The notes: generated by a model from the sequence alone, not told the origin. Shown: positions 1 through 12,959, numbered from the stretch's first letter. The stretch is DNA of 64,000 bases from Gerris lacustris (GCA_951217055.1 OX578277.1:63954388-64018387), one strand, 5' to 3'. Numbers and translations: made by a program.

Positions 1-244
1 AACAGAAGGAAGCAGTCCACGGCGGACAAATCCAGTGCACCGCGGACAGATTTGAAATTGTATTTTCCACAGAGTTCGCGGGGGACTAGAAGTAAAATGA
101 CCGATAAATCTACTTATCAATTGATTGATTTTGTTCTGGAGTGCGTTTTTCTGTATGATATGCGTCACCCGTACTATTTTTTTGTTTCTTTTTCAGAGCA
201 TGTAACTTCTGGCAATATTTACACACACTAATTATGTATATAAT

Positions 245-675
245 TTTTAAGTTTTTGGTATTATTCATACTACTACTACTAGTTTAAATTTTAATATAAA
301 TCAAATTATAATTATTGTTAACAACGGGAGACAGACAGAGAAGAATATACTCCAGTGCCGGGATTCGAACTACGGGTCTCCAATATTTCCAGTATAGACG
401 CTCTAATTAACTAAGCTACACTGAAGAATAATTTCCTCTGTTGTTAACAATACCTAGTCCCGAATCGAGCTTTCAATTTTTCCACAAGTCTAGGAATCGA
501 CAGTTACGATTATAGAAATAGACCGTGAAATAACGCTTTTAATTATAAAGTACCCAATTACTACCTGTACCTAGTACAATCAATTAGTAATTCATTTTTT
601 ATGTTTTTGGTAGTATCCATACTACGGAAAGTTTAAATTTTAATTTAAATCATATAATAATTATTATTAACACAT
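245..675. repeat. Pair of ~75-bp direct repeats bracketing a tRNA-like element
   Basis: Bases 245-325 and 600-675 share a core: GTTTTTGGTA, then CATACTAC, then AGTTTAAATTTTAAT, then an AT-rich stretch ending in TTAAC. The copies are diverged and sit in the same orientation about 355 bp apart. The tRNA-like segment at 353-423 lies between them. They could be ends of one old element or a local duplication; no target duplication is visible. Confidence 0.45.
353..423 (-). repeat. tRNA-like SINE head (Ser-like anticodon loop)
   Basis: On the minus strand this reads as a tRNA shape. A CAGTG/CACTG acceptor pairing encloses an A-box-like TAGCTTAGTTAATTAGAG, an anticodon loop CTGGAAA that would present GGA, and a good B box GTTCGAATCCC. 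A 71-nt length fits a tRNA domain, but the anticodon stem is weak, so a SINE head or tRNA pseudogene is likelier than a working tRNA. A short inverted repeat (TATTGTTAACAAC at about 317-331, and its complement at about 440-453) flanks it. A second, more decayed head with the same CTGGAA loop lies at 48,128-48,197. Confidence 0.5.
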
Positions 676-839
676 ATTTCGTGTTTGTGTTGCATACATA
701 GAAATATTATATGAAGATAAAAAATACATTATAACAATGAGATAAGTGATGATGAAGACCCACAGTAGAGAAAAGAAAACTTTAGAGCGTTAACGTTTTT
801 AATAAATATGTAGGTATACATCAGTTTACATGTGTAGGG

Positions 840-985
840 AGTCGATATATTTAAAGTGGTTTTAGGGTTTCGCAGATACTTCTCGAAACCCTTATGGTGA
901 TGTGTCCGTCTGTCCGTCGCTCTTTGGTTCATAGAGCTGAAATTAAGCCAAACCGTTTAAGCTAAAGAGCTGAAATTTGAATACT
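840..985 (-). repeat. Interspersed repeat fragment
   Basis: A segment with CTTCTCGAAACCC, GTCCGTCTGTCCGTC and two copies of AGAGCTGAAATT (about 935 and 967) reads like a dispersed invertebrate repeat rather than unique DNA. The family is not identified. Confidence 0.3.
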
Positions 986-1141
986 GGCGCAACTTTTTGA
1001 CTCAACCACAGGAAAAATATACAGAAATTTAAAATCAAATATGCGAATGAGCAATTCGCAAAAATGTGGAAAACTCAAATATTTATATTTTTTTAATTTA
1101 CGAAGAATAGGATATGAAATGAACGGTGCTGAATAGTAGGT

Positions 1142-1145
<4 letters not shown>

Positions 1146-1212
<67 letters not shown>
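1146..1212. repeat. (AT)n microsatellite
   Basis: An uninterrupted AT dinucleotide run of about 65 bp. The tyrosine/isoleucine open frames across it are translations of the repeat, not genes. Confidence 0.95.
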
Positions 1213-1215
<3 letters not shown>

Positions 1216-1238
1216 TAAATTCTCGACCGTAAATATAA

Positions 1239-1311
1239 ACAGAAAACAAACAAAATGTTTGTGACCGAAACCTGAGTTTTGTTTGTTTTCTGTATATATA
1301 TATATATATAT
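1239..1311. repeat. Short inverted repeat beside (AT)n
   Basis: ACAGAAAACAAACAAAA at about 1239-1256 is answered by TTTTGTTTGTTTTCTGT at about 1277-1294, around an 18-20 bp loop. A short (TA)n tract follows at 1294-1311. Because (AT)n also lies on the left, the hairpin sits between two dinucleotide tracts. Confidence 0.6.
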
Positions 1312-1671
1312 AATGAAAATTCAGGGAGCGAATTCCCAATTTTTAAAAATTGCCAAGTTTGTGGGCGCAAATGTGAAGTGCGCCCAAAATTTTATTTTTT
1401 TAATATTTTGATTAGGGTATCAAATGAAAGCTGCTGAAGAGTAGGATACAAATATATATTTTGCTTTTTTAAATCTTTATTGGTTTTATGAGTTAAAATA
1501 TACCCAAAAAAATCAAGCTACAATATAACGGCAAAATTTTGAAATAATTCATGGTCATACCTTATGATGGGGCGATGAAAATTTCCTGAAAAAATGTCGT
1601 TATTACCGATAAAAACATTTTGACCCCCGGGGGATCGAACCAGGGACCCCTGAGGTCGAAGAAAAAAATCA

Positions 1672-2240
<569 letters not shown>

Positions 2241-3045
2241 AATATCGATATTAGTACTGTAATAATCTTACACACTCAGTGGATTAAAAATACATAGGTG
2301 GATAAATAAATTTATGATTTATGTGTTATAACTGTGTTTTTCACTCGGAAAGTTATACGTGGCATGTTCTCGCGTGGGTAAACCATTCAGTTTGTTTATG
2401 TTGGCTTAAGATGGACTAACCAAAAATATCGTAATTTAATTGTGATAATCTGTGTTAGCAAGTATGGATAACATTTTTTAATGTGTATATAACTTTTAAG
2501 ATATATAATTTTAAATATATTACTTAAGTTAATAAAGTACAATGAATATATAATGAATGGTTGGTGTTTTGCTATTTTCATAGGCCATCATCGTCCACAG
2601 CGCTCCATTCCTTTTCCAGTCATAGACCACATCCCCACACACTTACAAAAAGTTAGTTAATTTTTATTTAACTACCAAAATATTCACTAGAAATAATTTA
2701 TATGGCTAAACAACGTTTGCCGGATTCGCTAGTAATTATATAAAAAGTACTTGGACGCAAATACTTCCCTGTGATTTTTTATTATTTTAATTATACGTAT
2801 AAATATATTTTTTTTTTTTTTGCATTATTAAATCAAAGTAGATAGGTATGTTTTTAGTTTGCGTTATAATGCGTGGGAAATATGTTATTTTTAAGACAGT
2901 GCGGAAGTTGATTTTAACAGGTTTTTGAAACAGAGTAAGCAATTCTTCGTCAGTGGAACTGCTAGGTACGTTGATAATAAAACAAAAAAGAACACGAGTT
3001 GAAAAAATCATGCTGTATCTTGTCCACATACTGCCTGATTACACC

Positions 3046-3302
3046 GGTTCGCGGCGGACAGTCCGCTTTCTGTGTGACCACCCTGTCCGCGACGGACGGC
3101 GGACAGTCCGCTTTCTGTGTGACCACCCTGTCCGCGACGGACGGCGGACAGTCCGCTTTCTGTGTGACCACCCTGTCCACGACGGACGGCGGACAGTCCG
3201 CTTTCTGTGTGACCACCCTGTCCGCGACGGACGGCGGACAGTCCGCTTTCTGTGTGACCGGAGTGGTCAAAAAGAAAGCGGACTGTCCGCTTCCTGTGTG
3301 AC
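3046..3302. repeat. 45-bp minisatellite with palindromic units
   Basis: About five tandem 45-bp units run from 3053 to 3259. Each carries the palindrome GCGGACAGTCCGC, then CTTTCTGTGTGACCACC, then CTGTCCGCGACGGACG. A last, inverted unit at about 3264-3302 reads GGTCAAAAAGAAAGCGGACT, then GTCCGCTTCCTGTGTGACC, itself nearly palindromic. The units are almost identical and GC-rich against AT-rich flanks. Because 45 is a multiple of 3, open frames of 100-140 residues run through the array on both strands. The encoded 15-residue repeat changes completely with frame, so I treat these as non-coding by-products. Confidence 0.85.
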
Positions 3303-3967
3303 CGGGCCGTAAATGACTTTTATTACAAATTATTACTTTCTTATGTTGATTATAAAATACTATCAACAACTTAAACAAAAACTGATTATTTTTATTACTT
3401 TCAAAATAAATAAGTTGACATTGTTGTTGTTGTTAAAACTTATAATAATTGGGATGGAATAAACTATGTTAGTTTAGAAAGTAAGAATTAAATTGGGCAA
3501 CGTCAAAAGGGGATTAGGTAGTTAGAATTAAATTACTTTGACTTATAGGATAACCCCCAAAGAATAAAAAATGTAATTATTAATTATACAAAAAACCAAA
3601 ATAATTAATGTTTTAATTGACCGGCTTTATTACCCCTTTAGTTTGTTATAATCATTGAACTTATTATATTAGATATCAAATTAATTGATATTATTTATAT
3701 TGATCAATTTATTTTCTCTTTGGATTTCGTTATTAAGTTCTATTAGACCTCCGAAACAAACCACTAAATTAAAACTATTCCTTGATATTAGATTTTATTT
3801 ATTATTTCTTTTTTATTGTAGTGTTGCCAGTTGGTAAATTATTGAAATGGGCTTTTAAACTATATTATCAGTGTATATTTTTCTAATGGCAGTTATTTAT
3901 TAAAATGATTAAATTATTCAATTTAATTGTTATTGAAATTATATTTTATTTCTAAATTGCTTAAGAA

Positions 3968-4828
3968 TTCAGTGTTTCCGGGTGGTATATATTAATACTA
4001 CTACATTTATATTTAAATTTTAATTAGTATCATACTGTTTTATTATTTTAAATATTGCTATATGTTAAAATAATTAAAATAATGTAACTGTAAATTAATT
4101 ATAACATTTTATTTCAATTTATTTGTTACGTCCTTTGCTCTTTTTTTAAACTTTCTAGACTTACAGAAAAGGTCTATAAAAATGTCATACCCTATTCAAG
4201 AAAGCCGGTGACACTAACCAGTCTTTGCCGAGGACCAGTTGTAATGTAATGTTAAACCTTGTGGATATGAATTCTATTTAGCTAAGTGCGGTCTTACTAG
4301 CTTTTTCAGGTAAAAGCCAAGGGATCCTTTGCGCAACTTTCTCCTTAACGTAAGGGACAACGCAACTTAAACAAACCTTAAAGATTTCACTTTCTTGCCC
4401 TTACCTTCAAATAGCTTCTTTTTTCCTTTTTCTTTTGTTCTTGAAGGTAAGAAACTTAAGAAAGTTGATTCTGAAATCTCTTTTATACCTAGAGTTCTAA
4501 CTTGTTTCCTTCTAGTTATAAAGTCGCTCACAACTTTTTTTTCTTTTTTTTATCTTCGGTTTAAGTTATTGCCCTTTAAAGTTTTAGCTAACTTTCAGCT
4601 CTGTCACAAAAATCAGAAAGAAAAAACTTTAACAATTAATGCAGCACAACGATAATAATTAAGTCGTGAAGGATAAATAAAGATAAATTTGTAGTATTAA
4701 ATTTTAACACTTCTAACATTTACAATAAAGTATTTAAAATTTCAGTGTTTCCGGGTGGTATATATTTATATTACTACATTTATATTTATAAATTTAAATT
4801 AGTATCATACTGTTTTATTATTTTTAAT
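3968..4828 (+). repeat. Two ~88-bp direct repeats 770 bp apart
   Basis: Segments 3968-4055 and 4739-4828 both start TTCAGTGTTTCCGGGTGGTA. They then share TACTACATTTATATTTA, and TTAGTATCATACTGTTTTAT, at roughly 90% identity. The 680 bp between holds AT-rich sequence and a slightly GC-richer patch at 4185-4390 that I cannot identify. They could be small terminal repeats of a non-autonomous element or remnants of a tandem duplication. Confidence 0.6.
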
Positions 4829-4829
4829 A

Positions 4830-6440
4830 TTGTTTTTTAATTTTGATTTCGACTCCTTCATTATATGTATAGTATTTTGTATTTATAAAGAAGTATTTTA
4901 TTATTAGAAAGAAGACATGAATAAGAATCTGTATATTTAGATTTGAATATGTTTCTCTGATAATCGAATTTCAGATGTTTACACCAATGCGATTTTTGGA
5001 CATAGTATAAACAAAGTTCTTTGTTTCGAATTTAAAGGGAGAGGGATTTCGAGGGTCCAAACTTTCTGTATACAAACAAACACTGTTTCCAGCTCAGACT
5101 GTGAAGATAAGAATCAATGTTTCTTGTATAGTTTTAGAGGGCAGGTGTCCCTGAGCTAGAGATCTAGGCACGGTCCAGATGCGGTAAATCTATGCTCGAC
5201 CAAAACATCAACTTCCTTAGGACTTGTGAACCCCTCTCCCCACCCACTCTTCCTTCTTCGTTCTATTTCTGTAACTTTATGTTGTTCTACTGTTTCACCA
5301 ACAATCTTTAGATAAAACTAACATTTATAGCCTTGTTAGACCATAATGTTACTGCGCTCCCTTCGACCCTTTGCTAACAAACATATAAACATTAAATGCC
5401 TTTCCCAACTTAGGGACATTTTTTAATCAGTAAATTGTATAAAATAGGCCCCCGCAAAACAATATTTTCTTTATTATTTATCCAAAATTATTTTTAAATA
5501 AACAGTTAGATAATTCTTCAAATGAATGTTATGGCTCCTCATACTTTAATCTACTCTCTATTAGCAACATTCATTTATAATCTTAAGATTCAATTAACGT
5601 GCTTTTTTCCCACATTTTTACTTTCTCATACTCGCTGTCACTAAAGAGAAAGATTTACACGTTTTGAGGTCTCCTAAATTCAAGAAATGTTCGTCTGTCG
5701 TCTGTGTAAACGCGTGGAGCCTAAACTAATGCACCAATTTTGATGATTTGGCATGAACGATAGAGAAATTATGCTTCAAAATTCAATTTAAGGACGCTAA
5801 CCCCCAAAAATGATTACTTAGAAACTGGTCTGACGATTTTTATTAAATAATTCTAAAATGTAGAGTATGTAAATATGAATCTTGCCATATAAGCTTTCCC
5901 GGGAATAATCTATGTCTCGAGATATTGATGAAAATAAATCTCATTTTGTTGAAAATCGAAAACAAAAAGTGAACAAATGTTTAAACAAAGTTAAATCAAT
6001 TAAATGAGTTATCACGGGTTTTAAATACAGTATTACTGTCAAAGTATTAATGACAAAGTTAAGTTCGATTTATCGGACCGATTTTTTAATTTATACCATC
6101 CGGAACTTAAATTATAAAATATATTTATAATTTATAAAGATCGTTATTATTGCGTTCTTCGTTATTTTAAAATATAGGTATGCAATCTAATTTATTTTTC
6201 AATCTATATCTTATAATATCTCTGAAGTATCCTATTCAACATACTATAGTTAAAACATAAGCGATATAGGTGAACTTTTGTTTAATCTATAATTATTTTA
6301 AATTCAACTTTTTCTAAACATTTTAATTATTAGTCTAATATTAGTGAATAAGTACTCTTTCAGTTTTATTTTAACTTATTTAGAAAAGGTAACAAAAGGT
6401 ATAAAATGGCTGATTCTAATGTTTTTTCTAATTCTTTCTG
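4830..6440. other. No recognisable gene
   Basis: AT-rich, with no protein signature or RNA gene. A 39-codon frame from the ATG at 5522 is hydrophobic but has no splice donor or homology that I recognise. Confidence 0.4.
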
Positions 6441-6446
6441 TTTTAG

Positions 6447-6516
6447 GTGAGCCATACTTTTTAATCGTACTGCTTTCTTATTTGATTTTGAAAGCATTAA
6501 GATATTTCCTTATAAC
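6447..6516 (+). CDS. Candidate small internal exon (unknown gene)
   Basis: A 70-bp open segment lies between a strong acceptor (TTCTTTCTGTTTTAG) and a strong donor (AC|GTAAGT). In the only open frame it starts with two bases of a split codon and reads EPYFLIV, then a mainly hydrophobic stretch ending RYFLIT. It would be entered in phase 1 and left in phase 2. No family is recognised, and the hydrophobic composition is also what random AT-rich DNA gives. It is listed because both splice sites are good. It could belong to the same transcript as 12,705-12,767 and the possible terminal exon at 26,281-26,444, but the phases of all pieces cannot be chained from sequence alone. Confidence 0.2.
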
Positions 6517-6708
6517 GTAAGTCTTTATCATGTTATTAGTTTAATTTTATTTTTATTTCTTTCTTATTTTAAGAGTGTAGTTGATCTATTGAGAATGTCT
6601 ACTTTTTTTAATGGTATAAATATAAAACTAAACTACCTATTTTGCCACGAATCGTCTGCTGTTTCAGTCAGTTAAACAATATATTGTAGCAAGTTGCTGC
6701 AATTTTAA

Positions 6709-6839
6709 AGGTGGGGATACACTTGAGCATTCGCCCCGAATGAGCATGCGTTACCGTTCGGCTCGCCATGTCCATATCTAAAGCAAATCGGGGCGAACGC
6801 ATGCTCATTCGGGGCGAATGCTCAAGTGTATACCCACCT
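6709..6839. mobile_element. Tourist-like (PIF/Harbinger) MITE, 131 bp, TAA duplication
   Basis: An almost complete hairpin: AGGTGGGGATACACTTGAGC at the left end is matched by its complement at the right end, and each arm is about 45 bp. TAA at 6706-6708 and TAA at 6840-6842 form a 3-bp target duplication, the usual size for PIF/Harbinger elements (TWA). The element is non-coding and GC-richer than its surroundings. Confidence 0.8.
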
Positions 6840-7347
6840 TAATTGTTAAAATGTAAAGCTTATTGTTATGTAATTTCTTTTGTCATAAATGAATAATGAA
6901 TATTAAAAAAAAAAAAAAAATAATAATAAAATAAAAATTTATCAAGTCAAGAAAAAATCAAATAAATATTAACCTCTAAATTAATTTTCAACGGTTTGCT
7001 GCATCAATAGTACCTAAATATAGTAATAATTTTGGCGTAACTGACTATTACAATAATGCATATTTAAAGCCAATACATATATAAAAACATAATTAATATT
7101 AATATATTTATATTAATACACTCATTAAGATTAGGCATTGTAGGGTAAAGATATAGTATTAAATTTTTAACGGTTACACAACATTAATATTATCTTCTAA
7201 CAAATCTTAAGTGTATGAACTTTTTTTTATTATTCAAACCTTTTTTTAAACGTATAGTTACTTTATTATTTAAATTACAATGATCAATCTCACTTAGTGT
7301 AAACATATTTTTGGTACAATCAATTTCTTCGTTGTTTTTATTATCAG

Positions 7348-7417
7348 AAGCACGATAACGTTAAGGGTGTGAATAAGATGGGTGGCAAACAGTATTCAAA
7401 GCTGAAGAGAGACCGAG
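7348..7417 (+). CDS. Candidate small exon, basic peptide
   Basis: After an acceptor (TTTTTATTATCAG) only one frame stays open. It reads KHDNVKGVNKMGGKQYSKL, then KRDRG, to a possible donor G|GTGTAA, and would be entered in phase 0 and left in phase 1. The residues look coding-like (lysine, glycine and charged residues rather than AT-driven Ile/Tyr/Asn runs), and the local GC content rises from 7370 to 7560. No family is recognised. An untranslated or non-coding transcript is an equal possibility. Confidence 0.18.
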
Positions 7418-7419
7418 GT

Positions 7420-10400
7420 GTAATGAGGGGGTTGAAGGGCTAAGGGCTAGGAGGAGGGGGTAAGTCCATTGAGTGTCAGCAGCCAATAGGATTACGAGTT
7501 GGGATGGGGTGGCAATGGGCCACCTGTAACTAAACCACCCTTAACTCACCCCCATCTGCCTTTTACTCTCTATAAACTAAACTATACAATCCAGCCATTT
7601 ACTTAACTTGCTTATTTTATCTGAAAAATCGAGTAAAATTAATACTTTATCTGCCTACTAAGAATGTTAGATTTGGAGGTAATTTATTGCTTCAAGAAAG
7701 GTTTTGAGAAAATAAAGGAATTTCTGTAGTAATTTCCTTGAATTAAATAATTCGTTTAATTTCTATTATTAAAGTATATATACTATACTTTTTACTTTTA
7801 CAAACAATACTGTATAGATCAGACATTTACCTACTTAGCCTGAAATGAATGAAACATATGATGGTTAATATCATGGGTTATTTTTTAAATATCATTTGTG
7901 TAAATTGAACCATCAAACAGTTATTTTTGTAATGCTGTTGATAGATATTAATATAGATCAGAGCAGTATTTTTATTTATTTATTTTTTTATATCATAATA
8001 CTAATATATGTACATGAATTATTTGAAATCCTGAATTTTGTGGTCTATATGTTTCCTCCCTCCATAATCCTCTAAAACTAACTTTTTGTTGGGGAATTAA
8101 TATAAATTCCCTGTATTACAAGATGACCAAAAAATAAATTTCTTCAATTAACTTTATTAAATTATCATTAACTTCATCACATGGAAACAAATCTTCATCA
8201 AATTTTTATTTATTTTTAAAGAGCCACCGACGGCAGAGCCACATTGTACCTACGCCGCTCTATTACAAAAAATACTTATTTAATTGTAATGCTCAAATTT
8301 AAGTAATTACTCAATTGTCTTACATCAAGCCTATCGTGTCAATAAAATTAATTATTGCTAATAATTTTTTTTGATTGTTGGTACATTTTTTGTTTTCTGT
8401 ATTCTAATATTAATTTTAAAATTTGATGTATACCTATATCTTATTACTTAAAAATTTAATAGAATTAAAGTCTGCTGTTAATGCCTATAAGATCCGGATA
8501 ATATCATTTGAAAACCTAGAGATGAATGAATAATAATTAAGTATACAAGAAAGAACGAGAAACTTAAAAATAATATTGAATAATAAACAATTACATTCTA
8601 TATTTTGAATAAGAAAATATCTAGAACAAGTGAATTCCGTTATGCTTAGTTGAGCTGCAATCTAATTATAAATGCATTGCTTTATTTAACTTGACTCATT
8701 GCATGCCCACGGCCGTCTTAACTAAACATATTCTATCATCGTATTGTAAAATTATGTTCCTCATAGCTAAAAACTCGCTTAAAACATTGACAAGCTTAAA
8801 TTCTTCATTGTACTTTATTTCACTTGTCAACTCAATGTATTCGCATGCGGTTGTATTGTAGTTTTGAGTTCATACGCCTGTCTGATTAAGTCAATATGGG
8901 TTGCTACGTCAATACATAGTCCTTGAATGTCTACCGACAGTTTAAATCGATTGACTTAAAATTGAACCCATCCATTCATTTTTTTCCATAACTAGTTGTT
9001 CATCATTAAAAATTAAACATATTCGACTATTCGTTTATTATTTAGGATAATAACCAAACCAAAATTATAGCCAGCAATAAGAATTAAATTAAATTTACTT
9101 TAAAATCACATTCTGTACTAATATAACCATCCCAAAAAATGATATTATAATTTAGGAAAATAAATCACATAAATTAATAATTATATTAATTATTTAATAA
9201 TTAGTATAAATTATTATTTTGATAAATTAACAAATACTGCTTTGTTCTATTAATATTAGTTACCTAATCGCTCTCAGTAAGTATTGAACTTTGATTTTTT
9301 TTTTTTTTAAACCATGTGTTTTCCTCATTAAGAAGTGGTGTGAATAAAAATTATAAGGAAAGAAACAACTATCTTGATCTCATCATCTGACATATTTTAA
9401 TAATCTATGTATAAATAAAATATCTATTAAATATAAAATAACCATCAAGTATGATCATGCTTCGATAATACTAAATTCAATTTAACAATCTTTCAAATAA
9501 CTTGGTAATTTAGTTAGTGCCTGTGCTGTGGATTAAGATGTCTAGACATGTAGGTGATATCAATAACGAATCTATGGAATACATTTTTTAATTCTTACGT
9601 GAAAATTGAAAATTTTCAGAAATAGAAATAACTCTTATACACTTAACCAGTAAAATAATTAGTCCTTGTTAATTATATAATTCAGATTAATTAAAGTTCG
9701 CCTGAAACGTTTTTCATCGCTAAGTAAATCGCTCAGAATATATAGTGCTTACGATTATGTATATCTCATATCTCCCTCTCCCTATCTACTTTCTAAGTCT
9801 GTTTCTTTTGCGTTGTTTCTATTAGTAAATTAGATCATAGAGCTGTTATTGGTTAAGAAGATTATATTAGGATTCCTCATTATTTTGTTGTCAAGTTCCT
9901 CAACTAAATATTCTAGTATAATATACATGTGTGCAAATATAGGATACTCATGTTGAAATAATGTTCTAAATTTGGGATCCAGGACGGTTACTCTTATTTA
10001 TCTAACTTACACAGCGTTACTGACATATTTCAACGCAAGAGTGCTCCTAACTTGCGGTTAATATTTAGTATTTATATTGTGAAACATTTTTTTTAATATC
10101 CTGAAATTATGCCCCCCCCCCCCCCCATATCATTCTCATATCCTGATATTTATTCTACTACTTTGTTGGAACAAATATTCCTTTTATTAATTCCTACAAA
10201 TATTTATTAAATAAGAACCTAATGCCAAGACTTTTCGCGACTTCGCAGAAAATACAAATTCACATCAATTCAAATGGATTCCCATGGTTGCTCGGGAAAG
10301 TTATGCACACAAGCTCCTCTATTTTTGCAAAAAAAAAAAAAAAAAAAACTCAAACGTAATTTTTTTTATCAGATAAAAGCTTCATTCAAATCATAAACAA

Positions 10401-11869
10401 TTGATTATATTTTTATTATTATAAAAGAAGTTTAAGAAGAAATTACTAATGAGATTTTCTCAAACTATTGTTGAACAAAAATAATAATTATTAGGATTAC
10501 GTATATATAATTATTAAATAATATTAACAAAAAAAACAAAAAAACAACAGACTCTCTTTGGTTTATTCGTGTCATTGTGTAAATGTTTATACGTAGGTAT
10601 GCACGAAGACACATTTACAAGGATACGCTCATACTAAAATTATCTGTTAAACAAATTACTGTTCACATTAAAAGGTTGCATGGATTATGCATTCAAGATA
10701 TAAGATGAAATGGTCACGCATGCTAACACTAAAGAAAAAATTTCAATGTATTCTTGTTAATCCTTGTTGTTTCATGTTATTTAATTTCTTAGATATTATT
10801 TTCTGATGTGCCCATCCAAGCATTCAGCTTCAACCGTTCCCCATACCAACAGATTATAGTTGGAATATGTAGGTCATCTGTCTAATCTATAAAAAACACA
10901 CATAACTCAACTTTTATAATTGTATTTTTTTTTTCCCTTAATTTTTACATGTGTTTGATAGGATTATTAGTTGTTCAATCCTTTTATATTAAACAGATAT
11001 AACTGCTTTTTTTATTCTACGTTTATTCTTTTGTAAAGTATGAGTTTATTTATATAGATCAAAATGTGCATATTTTCTCAGTCAATGATGTCCTGGGCTA
11101 TAAAGAACTACATTAAATTACCAATAAAAAAGTGTAGTACGTAGTTAATTAAAACTACTTTCACTTTACGCAACGTAGGATTTTTAATTATTAGCATAAT
11201 TGTTTCTATTAAACAAGGAATAAGTTGTTAAAAAAAAACTATTATTATGTATCTTCACTGGTTATTGACCTCAGAAAACGTGAAATTGCAATATTGAGCA
11301 TTCTATTCTTAGTCAACAGAAAATGATAAGGAAATATTGTAAGCAAATAAAAAAATAATTAACGCGTTTCTTTACCGATGGTTACTCCTTGTTGTTTAAT
11401 TTCAAATATTAGAAGTAAAAATAGACTCATTCTATAAAGCCAAAAAAAAAAGTTTTATTGTAAATCCTTCCTATATTTATGAATTTTGGTTGTGTGAGTC
11501 ATTGGCAAGTTGTTTGCTTGTAAAAAAAAGCTCTGAAAATTTTCTTAACTCTCACGTTTGTTGAGTTTTTACAAGCAACTAGTGTGTTTATATTCACAAC
11601 AATTAGTGTGTTTATATCCCTATAAATTTGATCGATTGTTTTCTTGTTGGTAAAGAGTCTATGTGGCAAGTTTCAGCTCCATTAGGGTACTGGAAGAGGG
11701 TTAATTAGCCCTCCAAAGATTATTGGCGACCGACACTAACAATCAAAATTGAAGTTAACGTATAAGATTTAAAAATTTACTCGTAAATTGATTCGCATTG
11801 GCATGGCCCTTTCTATTTATATTCCACGCGTTATAATTTTTACAAATCTTACAATTACATTCTGTAATT
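7420..11869. other. Anonymous AT-rich DNA
   Basis: No convincing gene. Small GC-richer patches occur at 7420-7560, 8215-8270 and 10,800-10,870. The last lies between an acceptor-like CCAAGCATTCAG and a donor-like GTAGGT and is open for 13 codons in two frames. Homopolymers include C15 near 10,112 and A21 near 10,328. Confidence 0.4.
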
Positions 11870-12297
11870 CATTGGTGTATCCGGGGGGGGGGGGGGGGGG
11901 GCACAGGGGGCACGTGCCTCCTCCTCCCCTAGACCCAATAGAGTAAAAAAAAAATACCGCCGTATTTTTATTTTTTAATACCTACATATTTTTTACACTC
12001 ACCTCATATTCAATTTCACCTCAGAAATGCATAAAAGCGCAGTTTTGAGAGCAGAACCCCCGGACCCTCCACTGCAGTAAGCATCAGCATAACATTTTCT
12101 AACGATTAAGATGTTGCTTGTGCGCGGAGATTTTTTTTTTCTTTTTTTTTGGGGGGCTGACCCCTGCTTTGTTGAATTATAGGTCCCTTTTCATTTTTTG
12201 TTACCACTACGAATACCATTACCCCCCCCCCCCCCCCCCCAATATAAACTGACTTAGAATGTGCCCCCCCCAGACCTAGCCGCTGGATACTCCACTG
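11870..12297 (-). mobile_element. hAT MITE, G/C-run family, copy 1 (reverse)
   Basis: The right end read in reverse is CAGTGGAGTATCCAGCGG and the left end is CATTGGTGTATCC. CTGTAATT (11,862-11,869) and CTGTAAAT (12,298-12,305) form a 7-of-8 target duplication, as expected for hAT. The inside matches the copy at 23,742-24,240 in reverse: the CACGTGC block, the Trp-less GGACCCTCC block, TGCAGTAAGCATCAGCATAA, and long G and C runs. It has no coding capacity. Confidence 0.85.
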
Positions 12298-12704
12298 CTG
12301 TAAATGTTAATTATTTATTATTAATTTGTTTATACTCGTTAACCAAACACTTTTCTTCGAAAAGGGTGCACCAATGGTATTAAAAGGGTATAAGTTCCTG
12401 GGCGGGAAATTTTCATGTAATGATGGTTGGAAGTCTAGCGAGATATAAGGTGGAAAAATTGACTGACTACCCTAGTAGATGGTTTTATTCCAATATACTA
12501 GTTTAGCAGCGACATGCTTTTACAAGTTATAACGCCTTGTCGACCCGATAATAATTGAATGTTTTCTTTTCTCAAATTACCTAGTTACAAATTCTCAATT
12601 ATATTTTACTTAAATTAATTAAACATTTATTTTGTATATTTAAATTTGAGATAAAATATTGCAAGACCTAATTCAATTTTAAATTATGAATTTATTTTTT
12701 ATAG

Positions 12705-12767
12705 AAATTACTGGAAGATTTGGAAATTATAAAAGCCTTACTTTTTTGAGCTGGGTCATCAATTTTT
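12705..12767 (+). CDS. Candidate small internal exon (unknown gene)
   Basis: A 63-bp segment lies between a strong acceptor (TTTATTTTTTATAG) and a strong donor (T|GTAAGT). The phase-1 frame reads ITGRFGNYKSL, then TFLSWVINF, and leaves in phase 1. Both splice sites fit consensus and the peptide is not low-complexity. No domain is recognised. A chance exon-like segment cannot be excluded. Confidence 0.22.
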
Positions 12768-12959
12768 GTAAGTAGGTTAGCTAGTATGTGCGTATAAAAT
12801 TCTTTCACTCGATAAATTATACTTAAGTTCGAACCACTTTGGTGTTGTTATTATCAAAGTGACTAACATATTTTTAAGGATAGTCATTAATTGTTACAAA
12901 GGTGATATCAGATTCAAGTTGTAATATTACTAAAAGTTTTTAAAGGAGTTTGGTTAGGT

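Noticed and set aside
962..1370. Long Tyr/Ile-rich open frames over (AT)n tracts here, at 1,620-1,811, 38,678-38,973 and 59,642-59,902
   Set aside because: They are translations of dinucleotide repeats and have no coding signature.
1620..1650. B-box-like GGTTCGATCCCCC on the minus strand
   Set aside because: No A box or cloverleaf lies next to it; only a possible relic of a tRNA-derived element.
2953..3378. Three 100-140-residue frames with 15-residue repeats across the minisatellite
   Set aside because: The 45-bp period keeps every frame open; encoded repeats differ by frame and have no start or splice context.
4395..4655. 86-codon frame starting MPLPSNSFFFPF
   Set aside because: Phe/Leu/Lys-rich composition expected from T/A-rich DNA, and no splice or homology support.
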